From positions 1 through 39,533 of the forward strand of contig JAISTQ010000041.1 in the NCBI GenBank assembly GCA_031272505.1: DNA of 39,533 nt. The letters are read 5' to 3'. How positions within the stretch are numbered: the stretch's first letter is position 1; every line of letters begins with the position of its first letter. The stretch is from Propionibacteriaceae bacterium. GTDB taxonomy: Bacteria; Actinomycetota; Actinomycetes; Propionibacteriales; Propionibacteriaceae. Below the pieces are notes generated by a model. It saw nothing but the letters and a program-made list of their open reading frames with translations, was not told the DNA's origin and did no database searches. A program made the position numbers and the translations under genes. Below are positions 33,301 through 39,533 of this stretch, piece after piece.

Positions 33301-34696
33301 GCTCTCCCTGCGCGAGATCCGCTTCCACCCGAGCCGTTACTTGGCCACCGTGATCGCCGTCGGCCTGTCCGTCGGCTTCCTGGTGCTGGTCTCGGTCTAT
33401 ACCGCCACCGAAGGCGCCGCCCAGGGGATGGAGGGCATCGCCGTCGACGCCACCAAGTGGCTGCTCTGGACGTTCGCGGGCATCGCCGCGCTCACCGGCA
33501 TCATGGTGATCTCGAACACCTTCACCATCCTGCTCACCCAGCGGCAACGCCAACTCGGGCTGCTGCGCGCCATCGGGGCCACCACCGGGCAGGTGCTGCT
33601 GGCCACCGGCATCGAGGCGCTGCTGATCGGGCTGATCGGCGATCTGCTCGGCCTGGTGCTGGGCATCTCTTTGGGTGCGGCGTTCGCCGGTTTCACCGGA
33701 GCGCTCGCCAATGGGCTGGTGATCGGCTGGAGCGAAATCTACCTCGAGCTGTTCCTTGGTTTGTTGTTGACGCTGATTGCCGCCATCGCCCCCTGTCTGC
33801 GGGCCGCCCACGTGGCGCCCATGGCGGCACTGCAAGTGGTGCCGACGGCCACCGCCCGCAAGTTCGGCGTGATCGCGCGCAGCATCGTGGCCGGGCTCTT
33901 TGCCTTGGTGGGCATCGTGATGGTGCTGCCGGTGTTCTCGTTCAACCAGAACGCGCTGCTCTTCGCGGTGGCCGCTTCCTTCTGCTTCGCCGTCACCTTG
34001 CTGGTGGCCGCGCCGCTCTATTTGAAGCCGATCCTGTGGCTGCTCGCCAAGCTCGTCAGCCCGCTCAGCCCGGTGGTTCGGCTTGCCGCCGGGAACGTGA
34101 TCCGCAACCCGCGCCGCACCACCGCCACCGCCACCGCGCTGTTGCTCGCCGTCACCATCATCATCACCCTGCAAGTCGGGGTGACCAGCGGTCGTGAGTT
34201 CGTGATTGAGGAGTTGAGCAAGCGGGTCGGCTCCGATCCGATGCTGATCCAGGCCATCAATCAAGCCTTCGACGCGTTGCTGATCGGGGCGACCGCGTTG
34301 ACGGCGGTGGCCGTGCTCATCGCGCTCGTCGGCGTCGCCAACACCCTGATCCTCTCGGTAATCGAGCGCACCCGCGAGAACGCGCTGCTCCGCGCCCTCG
34401 GCCTGCAGACCGGCCAGCTCAAAAAGATGATGCTGATCGAGGCGCTGCTGATCGCCGTGGTGGGCGCCGTCGTCGGCATCCTCGCCGGCCTGTTTTTCGC
34501 CTGGCTCGGCGTCACCGCCATCGCCAACATGCTCGCTTTCGACCTCGGCCACGGCATCGACATCCCGCTGCGCACTGACTGGCTCTACACCGTCGGCCTG
34601 ATCGCCGCCTGCGCCCTCGCCGCCGCCCTCGCCTCCATCATCCCGGGCCGCCGCGCCGCCAAAGCCTCCCCCGTCGAAGCCCTCGCCGTCGTGTAG
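33293..34696 (+). CDS. FtsX-like ABC permease with two core domains and trimmed ectodomains
   Basis: This encodes 467 residues from the GTG at 33293 (GGGAGG seven bases upstream, inside the ATPase gene). Two FtsX cores are visible: the first with MVISNTFTILLTQRQRQLGLLRAIGA (about 70-95) and the second with VANTLILSVIERTRENALLRALGL near 345-370. Each is preceded by a single helix after a juxtamembrane basic segment (REIRFHPSRYL; NVIRNPRRTTAT). In the usual actinobacterial double-FtsX permeases, each unit carries a large MacB-like extracellular domain; here only short loops of about 20-50 residues replace them. About eight membrane helices remain. A complete ATPase partner suggests it is functional. 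Substrate unknown. Confidence 0.9.
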   Translation: MFKLSLREIRFHPSRYLATVIAVGLSVGFLVLVSVYTATEGAAQGMEGIAVDATKWLLWTFAGIAALTGIMVISNTFTILLTQRQRQLGLLRAIGATTGQVLLATGIEALLIGLIGDLLGLVLGISLGAAFAGFTGALANGLVIGWSEIYLELFLGLLLTLIAAIAPCLRAAHVAPMAALQVVPTATARKFGVIARSIVAGLFALVGIVMVLPVFSFNQNALLFAVAASFCFAVTLLVAAPLYLKPILWLLAKLVSPLSPVVRLAAGNVIRNPRRTTATATALLLAVTIIITLQVGVTSGREFVIEELSKRVGSDPMLIQAINQAFDALLIGATALTAVAVLIALVGVANTLILSVIERTRENALLRALGLQTGQLKKMMLIEALLIAVVGAVVGILAGLFFAWLGVTAIANMLAFDLGHGIDIPLRTDWLYTVGLIAACALAAALASIIPGRRAAKASPVEALAVV

Positions 34697-34704
34697 ACGC
34701 AGCA

Positions 34705-34755
34705 AGCATGGCCCCTGACGGCCCGCGTTGGGCGAAGGGGCTGTGCGCGGGGGCC
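34705..34755. terminator. GC-rich hairpins between convergent genes
   Basis: GCCCCT (34711-34716) pairs with AGGGGC (34736-34741), and an alternative stem with GGGCCGT-type arms overlaps it. It separates the convergent permease and CoA-transferase genes. It lacks a T run on either strand, so strength is uncertain. Confidence 0.4.
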
Positions 34756-34761
34756 GTTGGG

Positions 34762-36270
34762 TTATAGGGCCATGGTGCCGGTCTCGAGGAAGCGGGAGTG
34801 GAAGCTCAGCGCCTCGGTGAGGATGTGCGGCGTGTGTTGGCTGTTGGCCGACTTGACGGCGCGCTCGAAGTAATCGAGGAGGATGGGCTTGTAATCCGGG
34901 TGGGCGCAATTCTCGATGATGACTTTGGCGCGCTGCTGCGGGCCGAGGCCGCGGATGTCCGCCAGGCCCTGCTCGGTGATGATGACGTGAGTGTCGTGCT
35001 CGGTGTGGTCGTGATGCGAGACCATCGGGACGATGGCCGAGATCGCGCCGCCCTTGGCCGTCGACGGGGTGACGAAGGCGGAGATGTAGGCGTTCCGGGT
35101 GAAATCGCCGGAGCCGCCGATGCCGTTCTGCATCTTCGAGCCCATGATGTGGGTGGAGTTCACGTTGCCGTAGATATCGGCCTCGATCAGGCCGTTGCTA
35201 GCCAGCACGCCCAGGCGGCGGATCGGCTCGGGGTGGTTCGAGATGTCCTGCTGGCGCAGCACGATGGACTTCGCGTAGAAGGCCGCGTTGTCGTTCATCT
35301 TGTGCGCGTAATCCGGGCCGAGCGAGAAGGCGGTGGCCGAGGCGGCGACCAGCTTGCCCGCGTCAATCAGGTCGATCATGCCGTCCTGGATGACCTCGGT
35401 GTACGAGGTGAGATTCTCGAACGGGCCTTCCAATAGGCCGGAGAGCACCGCGTTGGCGATGTTGCCCACGCCGGATTGCAGCGGCAGCAGGTTCTTGGGC
35501 AAGCGGCCCTTGCTGACCTCGTGCTCCAGGAACTCGAGGTAGTAGCCGGCGATCTTCTTCGAATCTTCGTCAAGTGGCTTGAACGGGGTGTTGCGATCCG
35601 GGGAATCCGTCTCCACCACGGCGACGACCTTGTCGAACGGAATCTCGTAGTACGACTGGCCGATGCGCTGGCCGGCGGAAGTGATCGGGATCGGGGTGCG
35701 ATCCGGGGGCAGGGCGACGCCGTACCAGATGTCGTGCATCCCTTCCAGGCCCATGGACATCCAGGAGTTGACCTCCAGGATGATGAAATCTGCCGCCTCC
35801 ATCCAGGAGACGTTGTTGCCAACCGACGACGACGGGATCAGCAGGCCGTCCTTGGTGATGGCCGTCAACTCGATGATGGCGCAATCCATCTTGCCGTAGT
35901 GCCCAGCGAGCACCTGCGGGCCGGAATGCGAGAGATGGGCGTCCACATAGGTGGTGGTGCCGTCATTGATGCGGTTGCGCATCGACGGATCAGACTGGTA
36001 GGGCATCCGCAGCTTCATGCCGTAGACATCCGAGAGCGAGCCGTCCAACTCCGGGGCGGTGGAAGCGCCGGTGAAGATACCCACCTGGAACTCCTCGCCA
36101 CGCTCGTGGGCTGCGGCGATCTGCTGCGCCAGCGCCACCGGCACCGCCTTCGGGTATCCCGATCCGGTGAAGCCGCTCACGCCGACATTCATCCCATTCT
36201 TGATGAGCTTCGCGGCATCCTCCGCGCTCATCAGCTTGCTGCGCCACTTCTTCTTGGCCACGCGCGTCAT
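34762..36270 (-). CDS. Acetyl-CoA hydrolase / succinyl-CoA:acetate CoA-transferase family
   Basis: This encodes 502 residues, full length for the Cat1/AarC/Ach1 class I CoA-transferases. The N-terminal SAEDAAKLIKNGMNVGVSGF and TGASTAPELDG segments bind CoA. LQSGVGNIANAVLSGL and SYTEVIQDG carry the oxyanion loop and the likely catalytic Glu. The C-terminal GSGDFTRNAYIS and VIITEQGLADIRGL are family hallmarks. The reaction moves CoA from succinyl-CoA to acetate or propionate (or the reverse), saving ATP in fermentation or acetate overflow. Whether acetate or propionate is preferred cannot be read from sequence. ATG with AGGAGAG upstream. It follows the DUF1015 gene by 47 bases. Confidence 0.93.
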   Translation of the reverse strand: MTRVAKKKWRSKLMSAEDAAKLIKNGMNVGVSGFTGSGYPKAVPVALAQQIAAAHERGEEFQVGIFTGASTAPELDGSLSDVYGMKLRMPYQSDPSMRNRINDGTTTYVDAHLSHSGPQVLAGHYGKMDCAIIELTAITKDGLLIPSSSVGNNVSWMEAADFIILEVNSWMSMGLEGMHDIWYGVALPPDRTPIPITSAGQRIGQSYYEIPFDKVVAVVETDSPDRNTPFKPLDEDSKKIAGYYLEFLEHEVSKGRLPKNLLPLQSGVGNIANAVLSGLLEGPFENLTSYTEVIQDGMIDLIDAGKLVAASATAFSLGPDYAHKMNDNAAFYAKSIVLRQQDISNHPEPIRRLGVLASNGLIEADIYGNVNSTHIMGSKMQNGIGGSGDFTRNAYISAFVTPSTAKGGAISAIVPMVSHHDHTEHDTHVIITEQGLADIRGLGPQQRAKVIIENCAHPDYKPILLDYFERAVKSANSQHTPHILTEALSFHSRFLETGTMAL

Positions 36271-36317
36271 TTTGCTCTCCTGTGTTCGGTTGACTGCAAG
36301 GTAATAGCGTAGTGCAT

Positions 36318-37565
36318 TCAGAGCGCGGCAGTCGGCCGGATTACGAAGCCGGTGCGCAACTTCGGGGTGAAAAATGTGGACTTCGGCGGCATCAGCAAAC
36401 CCTCGCGGGCGGTGCGCTTGATCTCCGCGATTGACGTCGGACGAATCAGCACCCCGGCGGTGTACGCCCCGGAAGCCACGGCGGCCCGCATTTCGGCCAG
36501 GCCGTGCTGGTAGCTCACCGTCAGATTCGAGTCGTGCGGATCGGCGGCGATGGGAGCCAGCGCGTGCTCCAAGTAAGCGCCGTCCAGGGCGCGCACCCCG
36601 TCGAACGCGTCATCTTTGGGCGTCATCCATTCGGCGGTGCCGTCCGGATGCAGGAAGACCAGGCGGCCCAGGCGGGTCATCTGCGCCAACGTTTCGCCGG
36701 TGAGCTCGGCGTGCAAAGGCGTGAAGTCGAAGCACGCGGCGAACACCCCGCGCAGGTGCTCCAGGCAGATGCCCGAGTACAGCCGGTGGATCGCCTCGAT
36801 GGAAAGCTGCTCGTCAATCAGTTCGTTGACGAACGTGAGCGTGTATTCCGCCTCGGTGTCCGTCCGACCGCTGCCCGCGCGCACCTCGTCGCGATAGAAA
36901 CGGGAGACGGCGTAGCGGTGGTGCCCGTCGGCGATCAGCACGTCGTCGGCGGCGAGGATCTGCGCGATCTCGGCGATGCGCTGCGGATCAGATACCCGTT
37001 CGACCGAATGCGTCACCCCGGCCACCTCCAGCGATCCCAACGGCTCACCCGGAGCGGACAGCGCCGCCGTCAACCCGGAAGCCAGGCTCAACCCCCAGAC
37101 CGGGGAGAGGTTGGTGGCCGTCGCCCGCGTCAAATCCAAACGGTCAGACTTCGCCTTCGGGGTGGTCCGCTCGTGGGGGAGCACCCCGCCCGCGCCTTCG
37201 TCAACCACTTCGAGGCCGCCGAGCACCCCGACGATCTCGCGGGCCGCGCCCGTGGCGTCGGTGAAAGCCATCCGGTAGATGGTGAAGCTGGGCGTCGCGT
37301 CTTGTACCAGCACCCCGGCAGCCAGCCACTGCCGCAGCAGCGAAGCCGCCTGCGCATAGGCGTCCGCCTCCGCCGCGACCTGCTGGCCGGGCGCGGACAG
37401 ATCGCCGCCAGCGGGGAGGTCGATCCAGACGATGTTGTGCGGATCCAGCGCCTTGTAGTAATCGATGTCGGCATCGGAGAGCACGTCGTAGGGGGGAGCG
37501 ATCACCGCGTCGTAATCGGTGCCGGGGGCGTAGCGGATCGCGCGGAACGGTTCAAATTTTGGCAT
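36318..37565 (-). CDS. DUF1015 family protein
   Basis: This encodes 415 residues from the second of two close ATGs (37565), because TAGGCT lies exactly six bases before it; the first ATG (37571) touches that hexamer. The family pattern is clear: an N-terminal IAPPYDVLSDADIDYY (23-38), PHNIVWIDLP, DRLDLTRAT (141-149) and DGHHRYAVSRFYRDE (213-227). The DGHHR motif resembles that of the ParB/SerK-type fold, in which some members are small-molecule kinases, so a phosphotransfer role is conceivable but unproven. Cytosolic. It sits between a cation exporter and a CoA-transferase on the same strand. Confidence 0.92.
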   Translation of the reverse strand: MPKFEPFRAIRYAPGTDYDAVIAPPYDVLSDADIDYYKALDPHNIVWIDLPAGGDLSAPGQQVAAEADAYAQAASLLRQWLAAGVLVQDATPSFTIYRMAFTDATGAAREIVGVLGGLEVVDEGAGGVLPHERTTPKAKSDRLDLTRATATNLSPVWGLSLASGLTAALSAPGEPLGSLEVAGVTHSVERVSDPQRIAEIAQILAADDVLIADGHHRYAVSRFYRDEVRAGSGRTDTEAEYTLTFVNELIDEQLSIEAIHRLYSGICLEHLRGVFAACFDFTPLHAELTGETLAQMTRLGRLVFLHPDGTAEWMTPKDDAFDGVRALDGAYLEHALAPIAADPHDSNLTVSYQHGLAEMRAAVASGAYTAGVLIRPTSIAEIKRTAREGLLMPPKSTFFTPKLRTGFVIRPTAAL

Positions 37566-37577
37566 AGGCATAGCCTA
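37566..37577 (-). promoter_or_regulatory. -10 element TAGGCT of the DUF1015 gene
   Basis: TAGGCT (37577-37572), six bases, ATG. The first three bases are the TAG stop codon of the upstream cation-exporter gene. Confidence 0.6.
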
Positions 37578-38459
37578 CTGGGCTGGCTCAATGTGGACGT
37601 AGGTAGTGGCATCTTCCAGCGTTTCGGCCACCCGGTCTTCGACCAGATCGGCGACGTCATGGGAACGCCGCACCGACCAATCACCGGGCACTTCGAGCGT
37701 CACATAGACGAACCGCTGACGGCCCGATTCGCGGGTGCGCAGGCTGGTGAGCGCCACCTGCTGCTCGCTGGCGAGCTGATCCAAGGCGGCGGTGAGCTGG
37801 GCCACGTCCTCGGGCGGCAAGGCGGCGTCCAGCAGCCCCACGAAGGAGCGGCGCAGCAGCCGGATGCCGGTGATCAAAATGTTCAAGCCCACCAGGATCG
37901 CGATCACCGGATCCAGCCAGACCCAGCCGGAGAGCATCACCAGCAGCATCGCGGCGAGCACCCCGGCCGAGGTGATCACGTCGGTCATCAGGTGGCGTCC
38001 GTCCGCCTCCAAGGTGATCGAGCGCTCCCGTTTGCCGACCCGGATCAGGTACCAGCCCGTCCCCAGGTTGAAGATGGACGCCGAGAGCGAGAGCAGCAGG
38101 CCCCAGGAGAGGTTTTCGAGTTCGCTGGGATACAGGAACCGCTGCACCGCGGAATAGATGATGCCGACGGCGGCCACGAAGATCATCAGGCCTTCGGCCG
38201 CGGCGGAGAGGTATTCGGCCTTGCCATGGCCGAAATCGTGGTCGGAGTCGGCGGGCCGGGCGGCCACGATCATCGCCCAGATCGCGATCAGGGCGGCGGC
38301 CAGGTTGACGGTGGATTCCAGCGCGTCCGACCACAAGCCCACCGAGTTGGTGAGCAGCGCGGCGACCAGCTTGATCGTCAAGGTGACGATGGCGGTGGCC
38401 ACCGAGAGCCACAGGTATTTGAGCAGGCTCTGGGAATGATGGTGGGAGCCGGAATGCAT
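37575..38459 (-). CDS. Cation diffusion facilitator (zinc/iron-type efflux)
   Basis: This encodes 294 residues with six membrane helices and a C-terminal cytosolic domain of about 85 residues. The metal-site motifs are present: SDALES in helix 2, HDFGHGKAEYL after helix 2-3, and DGRHLMTDV in helix 5. The N-terminal MHSGSHHHS is His-rich and may bind metal. The family exports Zn, Fe, Mn, Co or Cd by proton exchange; helix-2 S/D and helix-5 H/D fit the FieF/zinc-like subgroup, but selectivity is not certain. Six bases follow the Pro-rich membrane gene, so the two are probably cotranscribed; only weak ribosome signal. Confidence 0.93.
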   Translation of the reverse strand: MHSGSHHHSQSLLKYLWLSVATAIVTLTIKLVAALLTNSVGLWSDALESTVNLAAALIAIWAMIVAARPADSDHDFGHGKAEYLSAAAEGLMIFVAAVGIIYSAVQRFLYPSELENLSWGLLLSLSASIFNLGTGWYLIRVGKRERSITLEADGRHLMTDVITSAGVLAAMLLVMLSGWVWLDPVIAILVGLNILITGIRLLRRSFVGLLDAALPPEDVAQLTAALDQLASEQQVALTSLRTRESGRQRFVYVTLEVPGDWSVRRSHDVADLVEDRVAETLEDATTYVHIEPAQ

Positions 38460-38465
38460 GGCAGC

Positions 38466-39395
38466 CTACCGGGTGATGTCCGGGCGTTCGTGGTTGGCCA
38501 AGGCCCGCCAGACGATGATCCAAAGCGTCCAAGGCAGGATGCAGCAAGCGATCTGGCTGACGCCGTTCACCGACTCCCAGGCCATCGAGAGACCGAAGTA
38601 ATACGGACTACTGCTGAATAATGTCAAGGCAAACAACACCGCCAACGCGAACGGGACATAGAAGCAGATCAAGACGGCCTGCCGCCGGTAGCGGATTCGG
38701 AAACTGAGCCCGAAGGCCAGGATCAGCAACAGCCCGGAGAACCAGTTAAACGCGGCGCCGAGGATCAGCGAGATCAAGACGCCGGGGGTGACCGCGTCAA
38801 AGACCCGCATCGCGCCCACCCGGCCGCGCGGCGGAGCCCAGCCGGGGTAGGGGTAGTAGGAGTAGGGGACGCCACCGGGGGCCATCTGGGCGTTCCACTG
38901 CCCGGTCGACGGCGGGACGGGGGTCGGTTGGGCGGGCGGCTGGTTCCAGGTGCCCACGGACTGCCGCGTCTTGTACTTCGAATCGGCGGGCAGGATCACC
39001 TGCTGTGACGAATAGACGCGCGGGGCGGGCAACTGGGCCACCGAGGTCGGAATCGGGGCGGGCGGCGAGAGAATCGCCTCCGGCGTCGGCCCGAGCGGCT
39101 GTTTGGGCTCCCAGGTCTGGGTGCTGGAGGTGCCGACGGCCTCCCAGGCGGAGGTGCTCACCGAGGATTGGACGACGGAGAAGGGCTCAGCCGCATTGCG
39201 CCGCTCTTCCTTCGGCGGCAGGATCTCAGCCAGCGGTTTGAGCGGTTGTGGCAGCGAATAGCTGGGTGGCTGCGGCGGCGCGGGCGGAATGACGGGCGGT
39301 GGCTCGGCGGTCGACAGCGCGGGCGTGTCCGGGGCGTCGAAGCCGTCCGGACGCTCCACCGGCGCATATTCTGGCCCGTCCATCCAAGTCGCCAT
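38466..39395 (-). CDS. Pro-rich membrane protein of unknown function
   Basis: This encodes 309 residues from the ATG at 39395; longer and shorter in-frame starts (39428, 39383) lack the TAGACT hexamer found seven bases before 39395. Residues 1-195 are hydrophilic and very rich in Pro, Gln, Ser and Thr, with PPAPPQPPSYSLPQP and similar runs, a flexible cytosolic or extracellular tail. The last 110 residues hold three or four membrane helices (GVLISLILGAAFNWFSG; LLLILAFGLSF; VLICFYVPFALAVLFAL; IACCILPWTLWIIVW). No known domain is recognised. It leads a pair with the cation exporter. The tail composition resembles the DUF2510-type envelope proteins of actinobacteria, but the GWYPDP motif is absent. 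Confidence 0.78.
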   Translation of the reverse strand: MATWMDGPEYAPVERPDGFDAPDTPALSTAEPPPVIPPAPPQPPSYSLPQPLKPLAEILPPKEERRNAAEPFSVVQSSVSTSAWEAVGTSSTQTWEPKQPLGPTPEAILSPPAPIPTSVAQLPAPRVYSSQQVILPADSKYKTRQSVGTWNQPPAQPTPVPPSTGQWNAQMAPGGVPYSYYPYPGWAPPRGRVGAMRVFDAVTPGVLISLILGAAFNWFSGLLLILAFGLSFRIRYRRQAVLICFYVPFALAVLFALTLFSSSPYYFGLSMAWESVNGVSQIACCILPWTLWIIVWRALANHERPDITR

Positions 39396-39408
39396 ACCCC
39401 AAAGTCTA
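39396..39408 (-). promoter_or_regulatory. -10 element TAGACT of the Pro-rich membrane gene
   Basis: TAGACT (39408-39403), seven bases (TTGGGGT), ATG. Confidence 0.5.
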
Positions 39409-39424
39409 ACGCCAAAGAGTTGGT

Positions 39425-39533
39425 TCATAAGTCGGGTTCGTAGCGAGGATGGGCTATGGGAGCCGCATCGTAAGGCGGAAGGTCGCCTGGATACTGGTGG
39501 TATCCCGGCTGACCTGACAACGCCACGAGGTGG
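39425..39533 (-). CDS. C-terminal end of a Pro/Tyr/Gly-rich protein, cut by the window edge
   Basis: An open frame enters from the right edge on the minus strand and ends at TGA (39427-39425). Its 35 visible codons read LSGQPGYHQYPGDLPPYDA and then HPRYEPDL. The composition looks coding and low-complexity, like the tails of actinobacterial membrane or secreted proteins, but the length is too short to assign a family. It lies 29 bases upstream of the Pro-rich membrane gene and may be in the same cluster. Confidence 0.45.
   Translation of the reverse strand, partial: HLVALSGQPGYHQYPGDLPPYDAAPIAHPRYEPDL

Noticed and set aside
33200-38621. Long antisense ORFs opposite the permease (569 codons) and opposite DUF1015 plus the cation exporter (705 codons)
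   Set aside because: Products are Gln/His/Gly/Asp-rich without domains, while the opposite strand has conserved families.

Overview
The window is a stretch of chromosome from a high-GC Gram-positive bacterium (Actinomycetota). Supporting signs are GC-rich codon use, an fdxA-dapC pair, a 1586-residue NAD-type glutamate dehydrogenase, a prenyl synthase divergent from metF, actinobacterial families (DUF3263, DUF1707, DUF2510, TIGR03086), a HelD-type RNA polymerase ATPase and an LAXTG sortase signal. The succinyl-CoA:acetate CoA-transferase would fit a fermentative, perhaps propionibacterium-like, lifestyle, and the secreted repeat proteins suggest life on a host surface; both are inferences. I recognise 31 protein genes (one cut by each edge) and one tRNA. 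No phage, insertion sequence, CRISPR array or rRNA was seen.

Layout. 1-4.4 kb: a truncated Listeria-Bacteroides-repeat surface protein and a small secreted protein with tandem terminators, then a gene-poor 530-base gap. 4.4-8.4 kb: a TIGR03086 protein, groL with two CIRCE operators, a DUF3263 protein and manA. 8.4-16.6 kb, leftward: VanW-family protein, fdxA, dapC and the large glutamate dehydrogenase. 16.8-19.9 kb: a LacI-type regulator, a DUF1707/LiaF-like protein and a DUF2510 membrane protein. 19.9-22.5 kb: tRNA-Ser(GCU), a PfpI-type protein and a leucine-rich-repeat surface protein with an LAVTG anchor. 22.5-28.9 kb: prenyl synthase divergent from metF, HelD ATPase, EamA permease divergent from an MFS transporter. 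28.9-32.6 kb: a phosphotransferase-fold protein, then a PfkB sugar kinase coupled to a class II aldolase and followed by an aldo/keto reductase. 32.6-34.7 kb: an ABC ATPase overlapping a two-FtsX permease. 34.8-39.5 kb, leftward: a Pro-rich membrane protein, a cation-diffusion facilitator, a DUF1015 protein and the CoA-transferase, with the tail of another gene at the right edge.

The most striking whole-window signal is in the start sites. Twelve genes without a convincing Shine-Dalgarno sequence carry a TANNNT -10 hexamer exactly six or seven bases before the start codon, the geometry expected for leaderless mRNAs. The idsA/metF pair takes this furthest: the two -10 boxes overlap by two bases back to back. 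The other genes mostly have clear Shine-Dalgarno sequences. Other points worth a second look are a G-quadruplex motif against the DUF1707 promoter, a phosphotransferase-fold protein with Ala in place of the catalytic Asp, an FtsX permease with almost no extracellular domains, and two surface proteins. I did not find a clear-cut new defence or mobile system.
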